From NCBI GenBank assembly GCA_037142735.1, contig JBAXAB010000001.1, forward strand, positions 1-64,000: 64,000 nucleotides of DNA. The letters run 5' to 3'. Origin of the DNA: JBAXAB01 sp037142735 (lineage in GTDB: Bacteria > Patescibacteriota > Minisyncoccia > Phycocordibacterales > CAIZLB01). A program made the translations under genes and the position numbers. Positions 8,208 to 15,317 of this stretch are shown here, in pieces. The notes below the pieces were generated by a model, which saw only the letters and a list, made by a program, of their open reading frames with translations, searched no databases and was not told where the DNA came from. The stretch's first letter is position 1. Each line of letters opens with the position of its first letter.

Positions 8208-9356
8208 ATGCCCACCCATCCTCGCCACATTCTCGTTATAAGCTTATTTTTTCTAGCTTTTTTGTCTGTAGCTATGAGATTTGGTATGGCGAACTTAGAC
8301 GCGGCGAATGTCTCAGAAGCTGCTAGTACATCAGATGTTGTGGTTCCAATTGTGGCACCTTTGCCACCAGTTCATCGCAGTATTCATTTGATGTTTGTGG
8401 GTGATATGATGTTTGACCGCGCCGTCAGAAAAACAATTAACAGTAAGGGTTATGATTTTGTGTTTGGAGATGCCAAAAAACTTTTCGATAAAACCCAGGT
8501 AGGGGGTCCAGATTTAGTTGTTGGAAATTTGGAAGGGTCTATCACAACGTTTAAATCGAAGACTCTACAAAGAGATGGCAGCACAGGAAACGCTCCTCTT
8601 GATTTTACATTTGCGACCGCGACTGCCCCTGCTTTAAAATCAGCCGGTGTTGATGTTGTCAGTCTCGCCAATAATCATTCAGCTAATCGTGGTGAAATAG
8701 GACTTACACTGACGAGACATTATTTGACGGATGCAGGAGTAGACTTTTTCGGTGATCCAGGGAATCTTGCCGGACACAGTATTGTGAAATGTATTGATGT
8801 AAAAAGAAATATGGTGACAGCCTCATCATTCAAAAGCTTTTGTATAGGTTTGATTGGCTATCATGAATTTGCATACAAGAATGCTGACAATATAATTTCA
8901 GACATACAAGAACTTAAAAAAACCACTAATATTGTTATTGTGATGCCTCATTGGGGAATTGAATACCAAAAAACTCCTACAAAATTCCAAAGAGATCTGG
9001 CGCACACATGGATTGATGCTGGCGCAGACATTATTATCGGCGCCCACCCGCACATCGTAGAATCAATCGAAGAGTATAATGGACATACAATATTTTATTC
9101 TCTTGGAAATTTTATTTTTGATCAATATTTTTCATTCGATACTACACACGGCATGGCTGTAGATATTTCAATTCCAGACGATTACACCGCATCATCAACA
9201 TTGGCCTTTGACCTTATTCCTATTGAAAATAAGCATACTGTTATGTCACTTCCAGATGCAACAACAACTAATAGGATCTTGCAAGATCTTGCTCATTCTT
9301 CGAAAAAGTATGTGGGTACGTCGACTTTACAAAATATTCTAGGTGGTAAAATATAA
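8208..9356 (+). CDS. CapA-family metallophosphoesterase-like protein
   Basis: This 382-residue protein has an N-terminal membrane anchor (residues 7-25) and a CapA/PgsA-type domain: FVGDMMFDRAVR, VVGNLEGSIT, SLANNHSANRG, MPHWGIEYQ and IIGAHPHIVE are the metal-binding motifs of the calcineurin-like fold. CapA proteins participate in poly-gamma-glutamate capsule synthesis; in CPR they are common and their polymer is unknown. All metal-ligand motifs are present. The GT2 gene starts 4 nt after its stop, so the two are probably cotranscribed. Confidence 0.85.
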   Translation: MPTHPRHILVISLFFLAFLSVAMRFGMANLDAANVSEAASTSDVVVPIVAPLPPVHRSIHLMFVGDMMFDRAVRKTINSKGYDFVFGDAKKLFDKTQVGGPDLVVGNLEGSITTFKSKTLQRDGSTGNAPLDFTFATATAPALKSAGVDVVSLANNHSANRGEIGLTLTRHYLTDAGVDFFGDPGNLAGHSIVKCIDVKRNMVTASSFKSFCIGLIGYHEFAYKNADNIISDIQELKKTTNIVIVMPHWGIEYQKTPTKFQRDLAHTWIDAGADIIIGAHPHIVESIEEYNGHTIFYSLGNFIFDQYFSFDTTHGMAVDISIPDDYTASSTLAFDLIPIENKHTVMSLPDATTTNRILQDLAHSSKKYVGTSTLQNILGGKI

Positions 9357-9359
9357 GAC

Positions 9360-10073
9360 ATGAAAGTCTCTATTGTTATTCCTGCTCATAATGAAGAGGT
9401 CAACATTGAGAAAACTCTCGATGCTATTTTTAAGCAGACTTATCACAATTTTGAAGTGCTTGTGGTGGATAATGCGAGTACGGATAAAACAAATTCCATT
9501 TTACATGCATACAAGAATAAGCATCACGGTCTAAAACTAAAAATTTTATCTGAGAATCGAAAAGGCACCCAGTGGGCACGTGAATGTGGGCGACTTGATG
9601 CCGAGGGAGGCATTATCGCAAACATAGATGCAGATTGTATACCGCACGCTAATTGGTTAGAAAAAGGTATGCATTCATTTTTAGTTAAAGAAGTGGTGGC
9701 TGTGGGCGGGCCATATGACTATTATGATGCTCCAAAGATGACGAGATGGTTTTCACTTTATTTCCAAAAAATTTTTTATTTTATAGTTAATATAGTGTTA
9801 CAAAAATTACATAAAGGAGGAGTATTAATAGGAGGAAATGTTTTGTTACGAGCTGATGCATTAGAGAAGGCAGGCGGCTACAATACCGATCTCGTTTTTT
9901 ATGGGGACGACACTGATACTGCCAAAAGAATGTCACGACAGGGCAGGGTGGTGTTCAATCGAAATTTATCTATGCCCACATCGGCACGAAGGTTAAAGTC
10001 ACAAGGAGTGATTCGAACTTCACTTATTTATTTCTACCACTTTTTTAGAATTATCTTTAAGAAAAGTAATTAA
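9360..10073 (+). CDS. Family 2 glycosyltransferase
   Basis: This 237-residue GT-A-fold enzyme begins with VSIVIPAHNEEVNIEKTLDA, has the nucleotide-binding VVDNASTDKT, and a DAD-type metal motif (IANIDADCIPH) near residue 93. The C-terminal part has a hydrophobic stretch around FFYFIVNIVLQ and lacks long transmembrane helices, so it is probably membrane-associated. It follows capA by 3 nt and its stop overlaps, tail to tail, that of the pseudouridine synthase gene by 4 nt. A role in envelope glycan synthesis is inferred. Confidence 0.85.
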   Translation: MKVSIVIPAHNEEVNIEKTLDAIFKQTYHNFEVLVVDNASTDKTNSILHAYKNKHHGLKLKILSENRKGTQWARECGRLDAEGGIIANIDADCIPHANWLEKGMHSFLVKEVVAVGGPYDYYDAPKMTRWFSLYFQKIFYFIVNIVLQKLHKGGVLIGGNVLLRADALEKAGGYNTDLVFYGDDTDTAKRMSRQGRVVFNRNLSMPTSARRLKSQGVIRTSLIYFYHFFRIIFKKSN

Positions 10074-10873
10074 AGTGCTTCAAAAAAAGTGTCCAGCTCT
10101 TGTCCTTCAATTTTTCTAAAAGCATTTGGTGCAAGATTTCCTAATCGTATATTCATAATACGAACTCGTTCCAAATGTTTAACATCGTTGTGCATCGCTT
10201 CACACATACGTCTAATTTGGTGATGTCTTCCTTCGGTGATTGTAATATTAAAAGTTTTTTCTCCCGTAACACGAACTCGACATGGCTTTGTCACTGCATC
10301 GCCGATGTCTACTCCTTTTTCCATGTGCTCTTTGAAACTCGGTCGAAGGGGATTCATTGTCATAATCGAATATTCTTTTTCATGTGCTCCGTTAGGATTC
10401 AACAATTTGTCAGTAATACGTCCGTCATTAGTCAGAATCATGAGACCATGAGAATCTTTATCAAGTCTTCCTACAGGGAAAACTCCTTGTAGTCCAGAGG
10501 ATTGTACAACATCCAACTCGCCCAACTGAGGAGAGTGTGTCACCACTCCAATTGGTTTGTGGTAGGCATAATATATATATTCTTTTTGCTTGCCTTTTTG
10601 AACAACTTCAACCTTGTCTTCTTCGCTCACTTTTGTACCAAGGACCGCTTTGGCTCCATTAATCAAAACTAATCCTTTTTCCACCAGTGCATCGGCGTCA
10701 CGGCGTGTGGCGTATCCTGCGCGAGCGAGGTATTTGTTGATACGCATAGGAAATTCTGGTTTGACTATGGTTGTTTCAGGAAAGGATTTCTTAGGAGCCC
10801 GGGTAGCAAAATGCATGTCTCGTTTTGGACGAGTGCTTTTACTGGAGAAGTTTTTTTTAGTGGGCTTTTTCAT
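10070..10873 (-). CDS. RsuA/RluB/RluF-family rRNA pseudouridine synthase
   Basis: I start at the ATG at 10873, which gives about 267 residues; a TATACT box lies 8 nt upstream. The protein has a basic N-terminal tail (PTKKNFSSKSTRPKRD), an S4 RNA-binding domain (RINKYLARAGYATRRDADALV), and the RsuA-family catalytic motif GRLDKDSHGLMILTNDG with the catalytic Asp. The C-terminal EGRHHQIRRM motif is typical. It isomerises a uridine in large- or small-subunit rRNA; the exact site cannot be assigned by sequence alone. Confidence 0.88.
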   Translation of the reverse strand: MKKPTKKNFSSKSTRPKRDMHFATRAPKKSFPETTIVKPEFPMRINKYLARAGYATRRDADALVEKGLVLINGAKAVLGTKVSEEDKVEVVQKGKQKEYIYYAYHKPIGVVTHSPQLGELDVVQSSGLQGVFPVGRLDKDSHGLMILTNDGRITDKLLNPNGAHEKEYSIMTMNPLRPSFKEHMEKGVDIGDAVTKPCRVRVTGEKTFNITITEGRHHQIRRMCEAMHNDVKHLERVRIMNIRLGNLAPNAFRKIEGQELDTFFEAL

Positions 10874-10911
10874 GTGAGGGGAGTATAACACTTAATTACA
10901 TAAATTATGAA

Positions 10912-10940
10912 CCCCCGCCGCACTCTGTGGTGGGCGGGGG
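10912..10940 (-). terminator. GC-rich hairpin ending unit A
   Basis: On the minus strand CCCCCGCC pairs with GGCGGGGG (8 bp) with a 13-nt loop, just after the stop of the GC-rich gene at 10961. The T-run that follows is poor (TTCATAATTT), so it may act as a 3' stabiliser as much as a terminator. Confidence 0.55.
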
Positions 10941-10960
10941 GCAGACTGATCGGGAAGGGG

Positions 10961-11428
10961 CTATCCGATGAAAACGGTCGTCACTTTTGATTTCCAGCAC
11001 ACGACGACTCCCTTGGAGAGGATGCCAATGTCGAGGAGTTTCTGGGTGATCCCAAAGTGGATTTTGACCAGCGTCCAGAAAATTTCTCCGACGCTTTGGT
11101 GTTCGCAGCGGGTGGCTGCGGCCCTTTCTGCGAAATCCTGGGCAACAGGGATCTCTTTCATGATCATCCTCTGCCTGGCCTTGCTGGGATTCTTGACTTT
11201 CTTGAGGCGAGCGTCGAGGTCTTTCTGCTTCTCGCCGAGTTCGGCGTTGAGCTTTTCGAATTCCTCTTCGCTCTCTTTTCCCATTTTTGCATAGAGGCCC
11301 CAGAGCTTTTTGAGTTCGGGCGGGAGGGTGCCGAGGACTTCGACTTTCTTGCCGGGGATCGTCTCCTCCTTGGGGAAGACGATTTCTTCGGGGGTGATTT
11401 GCGCCGCGAGGGCGAGGATGTTTTTCAT
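10961..11428 (-). CDS. GC-rich orphan gene (unit A), coiled-coil protein of unknown function
   Basis: I choose the ATG at 11428, giving 155 residues; a longer reading to 11542 would run through the leader hairpin and boxA-like motif. Codons end mostly in C or G, unlike all neighbours, which argues both that the gene is real and that it is foreign or under different selection. The middle (KMGKESEEEFEKLNAELGEK and onward) predicts a charged coiled coil; the C-terminal third is more hydrophobic with single cysteines. No family recognised. There is no Shine-Dalgarno; an A/C-rich tract precedes the ATG. It is transcribed divergently from the DUF5069 gene. Confidence 0.65.
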   Translation of the reverse strand: MKNILALAAQITPEEIVFPKEETIPGKKVEVLGTLPPELKKLWGLYAKMGKESEEEFEKLNAELGEKQKDLDARLKKVKNPSKARQRMIMKEIPVAQDFAERAAATRCEHQSVGEIFWTLVKIHFGITQKLLDIGILSKGVVVCWKSKVTTVFIG

Positions 11429-11484
11429 TGGGTTTCGTGGGGTTGGTTGTTGGTTTACAGCAACGGTCAGGATTTGAATCCTAT

Positions 11485-11536
11485 GACCGCATCTTTTGAG
11501 GTACTTATTGTTGTAAATAGCCCAAAAGATACAGTC
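11485..11536 (-). promoter_or_regulatory. Leader inverted repeat of unit A
   Basis: Eight perfectly paired bases (ATCTTTTG/CAAAAGAT) plus a further GAC/GTC pair across a 3x3 internal loop enclose a 24-nt loop between the promoter and the ATG at 11428. Confidence 0.5.
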
Positions 11537-11542
11537 ATCCAC

Positions 11543-11551
11543 TCAAAGAAC
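11543..11551 (-). promoter_or_regulatory. boxA-like motif, unit A
   Basis: GTTCTTTGA on the minus strand lies 8 nt after the -10 box. It matches the core of the NusB/S10 boxA antitermination signal seen in rRNA leaders (TGYTCTTTRA type). Its function here is inferred. Confidence 0.45.
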
Positions 11552-11559
11552 TTTTATGT

Positions 11560-11588
11560 AAAATAAACCATATATTGCAATCTGTCAA
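11560..11588 (-). promoter_or_regulatory. Promoter of GC-rich unit A
   Basis: On the minus strand a perfect TTGACA (11588-11583) and TATTTT (11565-11560) have a 17-nt spacer. It is divergent from the unit B promoter about 30 nt away. Confidence 0.65.
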
Positions 11589-11615
11589 TATCTACAAATT
11601 ACTGTTTTTAGAAAG

Positions 11616-11644
11616 TTGTCGGTACTATTTACACTAGTAATAAT
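11616..11644 (+). promoter_or_regulatory. Promoter of GC-rich unit B (DUF5069)
   Basis: TTGTCG (11616-11621) and AATAAT (11639-11644) have a 17-nt spacer; a TAATAA alternative one base upstream is equally possible. Confidence 0.5.
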
Positions 11645-11655
11645 TCGTGTTATTC

Positions 11656-11665
11656 TGTTCTTAAA
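11656..11665 (+). promoter_or_regulatory. boxA-like motif, unit B
   Basis: TGTTCTTAAA, 11 nt after the -10 box, resembles boxA with one T missing. A second, weaker AGTTCTCTC lies about 30 nt further on. Confidence 0.35.
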
Positions 11666-11712
11666 TTTGTACGTTAAAAGAATTTGAAAGTTCTCTCGTT
11701 GTTGACTGCTTT

Positions 11713-11761
11713 GATCGCAGCTATAAATTTGCTTTTTTAAAGTTATTTTATAGCTGCGATC
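11713..11761 (+). promoter_or_regulatory. Perfect 15-bp leader hairpin of unit B
   Basis: GATCGCAGCTATAAA (11713-11727) is the exact reverse complement of 11747-11761, with a 19-nt U-rich loop. It precedes a purine-rich GGAGGAAGG (11778-11786), the best Shine-Dalgarno-like sequence in the window, which lies 42 nt before the ATG and therefore too far for ordinary use. Confidence 0.6.
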
Positions 11762-11800
11762 TACTGATTCCTATATAGGAGGAAGGAAATCGAGCAACAA

Positions 11801-11828
11801 CACAACACATCACAACACAACACATCAC
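11801..11828 (+). repeat. Tandem A/C-rich repeat before the DUF5069 start
   Basis: Two tandem copies of an ACAACACATCACA-type unit separate the GGAGG-like element from the ATG at 11829. The tract contains no G at all, should be unstructured, and has no in-frame start codon. Confidence 0.6.
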
Positions 11829-12269
11829 ATGAACTACGTCCCCATGATTAGCAGTGGAATCGCCGGCCCACTCGGCGCCCTTCACCTCCCGCGCCTCTGG
11901 CAAAAAGTCAGCCTCGATGCGGTGGGTAAAATCGACCCAGGCTACCCAGCAATGGGCAAAGGCTTCGACGCCATGACCTGCGCGGCCCTTGGCTTGGATC
12001 CCGACGCCCTCGTAGCGTTCATCCAGGACAGTCGGCCGACCTATCCGCAACTCGAAAAGTGGATCGCAGAGCAGCCCGGTGCCACTTTGACCAAGGCGGA
12101 CATCCATCATCACAACATGTCTGTTCTCGCTTACATGCACGGAGACTCGACGCGTCGGGAAATCCTCAGTGCCGCAGGTCTCAAGGATGACGGCAGTGTT
12201 CTGCCCAGCGCGATCGATCTGAACAACATCCAGGATTGGCAGGAATTTCACTCCGCCGTCATCAAGTAG
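11829..12269 (+). CDS. DUF5069 family protein (GC-rich unit B)
   Basis: This 146-residue protein matches DUF5069, a family I know mainly from Verrucomicrobia and Planctomycetes: GALHLPRLWQKVSLDAVGKI near the N-terminus, then GKGFDAMTCAALGLDPDALVAFI, and a C-terminal HNMSVLAYMHGDSTRREILS segment. No biochemical role is established. The gene is strikingly GC-rich with C/G-ending codons, unlike the AT-rich genome, which points to transfer from a GC-rich donor. It has its own promoter, structured leader and terminator. Confidence 0.75.
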   Translation: MNYVPMISSGIAGPLGALHLPRLWQKVSLDAVGKIDPGYPAMGKGFDAMTCAALGLDPDALVAFIQDSRPTYPQLEKWIAEQPGATLTKADIHHHNMSVLAYMHGDSTRREILSAAGLKDDGSVLPSAIDLNNIQDWQEFHSAVIK

Positions 12270-12325
12270 CACCGCGATTCCCATCGCCGCTGGCGACAAA
12301 AAAGAGACGGAAAACCCCTTCGTCG

Positions 12326-12361
12326 CGCCGACCTGCATTCCAGCAGGCCGGCGTTTTTTTT
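12326..12361 (+). terminator. Rho-independent terminator of unit B
   Basis: An 11-bp stem (CGCCGACCTGC against GCAGGCCGGCG, one A-C mismatch), a 6-nt loop and a run of eight T. The T-run abuts the stop codon of the convergent flavoprotein gene. Confidence 0.85.
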
Positions 12362-13607
12362 ATGCGTTATTTCCAGCAACAAACCCTGTCGTCCAACACA
12401 GCTGTAAGCTGTAACCACCCGAAGGTCGATCAATGTTCAACACGTCACCAACAAGATATAAATTTGGGATAATTTTTGATTGCATCGTTTTAAAATCCAC
12501 TTCGTCTAGTGCAACTCCACCTGAGGAAACAATGGCTTTATCATTACCGAGAAGTCCTGCCACCTGCATTCTCATATTCTTAAGACTCTCAATCAGTTTA
12601 ACTCTCATTTCTTTCGATACACTATTATTTTTTATGTCACCATCGATTTCTGAAAGTATAAGTGTAGGCTCTACTAGTGCAGTAGGAATTAAGTTATTCA
12701 AGCCATTTTTAATTTTTTTATTCGGTTCGCTTCTAAAAAGTTCTTGCAGTTTTGTATTTAGCATTCCATGATCCAGTTTAGGGAGGAGATCAATACGAAT
12801 TTCCACTTCTCCGTATTTCAAAAGTTCTCCTATGTCTTTGCTCATATTTAATACAGTTGGACCTGTGATGCCAAAATGAGTGAAAAGAACCTTACCTTTT
12901 TTAGAATCCTGTTTTGTATTATTTTGATACGTAGTTATTTTCACATCAGTTAAAGTGATACCTTGAAGTTTTTTTACCCATACATCCTGTATTGAAATTG
13001 GTACCAATGCCGAATCCGAAGCCACAACAGTGTGTCCTAAATTTTTAAGCCAGGGGAAACCATCCCCAGTCGAGCCGGTTTCAGGACGAGAAGTTCCGCC
13101 TGTAGCTAAAATAAACTTATTTGCAAAAAATTCTTTACCATTTTTTAATGTGACTGAAGATATTTCATTATCAGTAGAAATAATTTTTGTGACGCTCGCA
13201 TTGGTTTCGATATGTACTTTATTTTGATGAATAAATTCTGTGACCGCTGTCCAGATTGATTCTGCTTTGTTGCTCTCAGGAAAAACTCGTCCCTCGGCTT
13301 CGACTTTGGTAGGTACACCTCTTGTATTAAAAAATTCTAAGGTGTCCTTGGTGCTAAACTGAGAAAAAGCAGAGAACAAAAACTTGTCATTCTCCTTATA
13401 CTTTTTCAAAAAAGCTCTAATGTCTAGTTCGTAATTGGTGACATTACATCTTCCACCTCCAGTGATTAAAAGCTTGGCTCCAAGGCCTGAATTTTTCTCT
13501 AGGAGTATCACGGATTTGCCATTTTTGGCTGCTTGCCCAGCCGCCATCATTCCAGCCGGCCCTCCACCGATTACGCATATGTCCCATATTTTAGGAGATG
13601 ATTTCAT
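12360..13607 (-). CDS. BaiN/HI0933-family NAD(P)/FAD-dependent oxidoreductase
   Basis: This 415-residue flavoprotein begins with the Rossmann motif VIGGGPAGMMAAGQAAKNG, followed by LLITGGGRCNVTN, both signatures of the HI0933/YhiN/BaiN family. Near the C-terminus, SSGGVALDEVDFKTMQSK and NLYLVGDVLNIDRPSGGYSLQ give the second FAD contact. The family reduces various substrates and is mostly uncharacterised. The start lies 6 nt after an extended TGC-TATATT box (13619-13614), so its mRNA is probably leaderless. Confidence 0.88.
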   Translation of the reverse strand: MKSSPKIWDICVIGGGPAGMMAAGQAAKNGKSVILLEKNSGLGAKLLITGGGRCNVTNYELDIRAFLKKYKENDKFLFSAFSQFSTKDTLEFFNTRGVPTKVEAEGRVFPESNKAESIWTAVTEFIHQNKVHIETNASVTKIISTDNEISSVTLKNGKEFFANKFILATGGTSRPETGSTGDGFPWLKNLGHTVVASDSALVPISIQDVWVKKLQGITLTDVKITTYQNNTKQDSKKGKVLFTHFGITGPTVLNMSKDIGELLKYGEVEIRIDLLPKLDHGMLNTKLQELFRSEPNKKIKNGLNNLIPTALVEPTLILSEIDGDIKNNSVSKEMRVKLIESLKNMRMQVAGLLGNDKAIVSSGGVALDEVDFKTMQSKIIPNLYLVGDVLNIDRPSGGYSLQLCWTTGFVAGNNA

Positions 13608-13613
13608 ATTCTG

Positions 13614-13619
13614 AATATA
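13614..13619 (-). promoter_or_regulatory. Extended -10 box, predicted leaderless start of flavoprotein gene
   Basis: On the minus strand TGC-TATATT ends 6 nt before the ATG at 13607. Confidence 0.55.
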
Positions 13620-13730
13620 GCAGGATTTGAGCCTTTGCGGTAGTCACTGAAGTTGTGCTATTAGTTAATATAAAAAATGTCCTCGTGAAAAATGGGACAA
13701 AATCAAGAAAGGGAGTTAGGTTGATTGTGT

Positions 13731-13736
13731 TATTAT
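13731..13736 (+). promoter_or_regulatory. -10 box of the ECF/MacAB operon, predicted leaderless
   Basis: TATTAT, preceded by TGT as an extended -10, ends 7 nt before the ATG at 13744. Confidence 0.45.
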
Positions 13737-13743
13737 CACACGT

Positions 13744-14271
13744 ATGGAATTCGAAGATGTTCTTAGTGAATATGCGACTCCAGTGTACAGCTTCTGTGTA
13801 CGCTTGATTGGTAATGAAGACGATGCCAAAGATTTATCTCAAGATATTTTCGTAAAAATCTGGAGAAATTTGGAAAAATACGATGCAAGCAAGTCCTTGA
13901 AAGCTTGGATATTCACTATTGCGAGAAATACGTGTTACGACTGGCTTAGAAAGAAGAAAAATCTGGTTTTTTCACAAATGAACACCGCTTCAGGTGGGGA
14001 TGATGAACCTGTCAATTTTGAAGAAACTATTCATGATGAAAAACCACTTCAGGATGAACTTTTTATTCAAAAAGAAAATGCAGAAAGGGTAGAAAAAGCG
14101 ATCAAAATTCTTCCGCAAGATCAGCTAGAAGTGGTCATCCTCCACTACACAGAAAATCTGTCTTTTGATGAAATTGCTCAAATTTTAGGTAAATCGATAA
14201 ATACGGTTAAAAGCCAAAACCGTCGGGCCCTAGAAAAAATGAAGAAATTCCTAGAAAATGCACCAAAATAA
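13744..14271 (+). CDS. ECF-type RNA polymerase sigma factor
   Basis: This 175-residue protein has sigma region 2 (NEDDAKDLSQDIFVKIWRNL, then ARNTCYDWLRKK) and region 4 (LPQDQLEVVILHYTENLSFD, then EIAQILGKSINTVKSQNRRA). Region 3 is absent, as expected for the ECF group. It is the first gene of a run of seven same-strand genes ending at 19480; the next gene encodes a small membrane protein in the place where an anti-sigma factor is normally found. It likely directs transcription of this envelope-stress or efflux operon. Confidence 0.9.
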   Translation: MEFEDVLSEYATPVYSFCVRLIGNEDDAKDLSQDIFVKIWRNLEKYDASKSLKAWIFTIARNTCYDWLRKKKNLVFSQMNTASGGDDEPVNFEETIHDEKPLQDELFIQKENAERVEKAIKILPQDQLEVVILHYTENLSFDEIAQILGKSINTVKSQNRRALEKMKKFLENAPK

Positions 14272-14294
14272 GCTTATAATACGTATATATCAGC

Positions 14295-14696
14295 ATGAAT
14301 CTCTCTATTAAACACATTAATCCGCCTTATGGCCTAGAAGACTGCATTTTGCGAGTCATTTCTATTAAGGAACGCTCTAGAAACAAGCTGAATCTTGTTA
14401 TTCAGTCAGCCCTTGCTCTTGTATCTTTTGTAGCCTTTTTCCCACTTGGTACTGCTGTTGCTACTGCTTTTGCCAATTCTAGTTTTTCACAGTACGTGTC
14501 CCTGCTGTTTTCAGGCGATTCGGCATTAATGACGTATTGGCAAGAATTAACTATATCAATTTTCGAGTCATTACCAGTTCTTAGTCTTATATTATTTTTA
14601 TCTGCAGGTATTGTCTTTTTATACAGCCTTACTCGGGCCTATAAAAATGGTCGACAGTTTTTCCTATTAAAAGCAACAACCCAAATTCAGGTTTAA
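14295..14696 (+). CDS. Small membrane protein next to ECF sigma (possible anti-sigma)
   Basis: This 133-residue protein has a cytoplasmic N-terminus of about 35 residues (IKHINPPYGLEDCILRVIS), and two to three hydrophobic segments around residues 38-60 and 90-112. I do not recognise a zinc-finger (HxxxCxxC) anti-sigma domain. Position directly after the ECF sigma gene, and a soluble N-terminus plus membrane anchor, fit a divergent anti-sigma factor, but this is inference from context. Confidence 0.55.
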   Translation: MNLSIKHINPPYGLEDCILRVISIKERSRNKLNLVIQSALALVSFVAFFPLGTAVATAFANSSFSQYVSLLFSGDSALMTYWQELTISIFESLPVLSLILFLSAGIVFLYSLTRAYKNGRQFFLLKATTQIQV

Positions 14697-14725
14697 TTAT
14701 TAGAATTCGAAATTAACATATTTTT

Positions 14726-15301
14726 ATGACAAATCAAGAAAAAACAAATCATCAGGAATTGAAGCACGAATTAAAAAAAGTGTATGAATCTAAAATAATA
14801 AGAAAAGTACTGAAAGTGTGTGTGGTTATTTTAGCCGCTTTGGTTATTTTTCAGGCAGGACAATTCGTCGGTTTAAAGCGTGCCGAATTCTCATTTAGAA
14901 TGGCTGATAATTATTACAATAATTTTGGTTCGAGGCTTGATCACAGGTCTATGATGGGTGGTGTAGGGCAAGGTCCCTCAATACTTGGTCGAAACATGAT
15001 GGGTGGAGGGGATTTTACCGAAAGCCATGGTGCTTCAGGTAAAATTATTAGAATTAACTTACCGACAGTAACCGTATCCACACCTGAGAATATCGAGAAG
15101 ACTATTTTAATTAATAAGGAAACCGTTATCCGAGAGTTCAGAGATTCAATCAAAGCTACTGATCTAAAAGTCGATGATATAGTTGTGGTAATTGGTGACC
15201 CTACAGACCAAGGTCAAGTTGAAGCAAAATTTATTCGAGTGATGCCCTATCAAATGATGTCACCAGGGATTACAATTGTAGCAACTTCAACAGCTAAATA
15301 A
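14726..15301 (+). CDS. Membrane-anchored DUF5666-like protein
   Basis: This 191-residue protein has one membrane segment (about residues 28-48), a Met/Gly-rich linker (MMGGVGQGPSILGRNMMGGG), then an extracytoplasmic OB-like domain: GKIIRINLPTVTVSTPENIE and LKVDDIVVVIGDPTDQGQVE. The alternation of a beta-rich value-of-exponent motif followed by VVIG resembles DUF5666. Its paralogue closes the same operon at 19055. The Met-rich linker could bind soft metals, which would fit an efflux operon, but that is speculation. Confidence 0.55.
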   Translation: MTNQEKTNHQELKHELKKVYESKIIRKVLKVCVVILAALVIFQAGQFVGLKRAEFSFRMADNYYNNFGSRLDHRSMMGGVGQGPSILGRNMMGGGDFTESHGASGKIIRINLPTVTVSTPENIEKTILINKETVIREFRDSIKATDLKVDDIVVVIGDPTDQGQVEAKFIRVMPYQMMSPGITIVATSTAK

Positions 15302-15317
15302 AAAGCCATTTAAAGTC

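Noticed and set aside
11057..11566. Long plus-strand frame opposite the unit A gene
   Set aside because: Codon pattern and promoter support the minus-strand gene; the plus frame is its mirror, rich in Phe/Leu/Glu.
11748..12338. Long minus-strand frame opposite the DUF5069 gene
   Set aside because: It is the antisense shadow of a recognisable protein and lacks a promoter.
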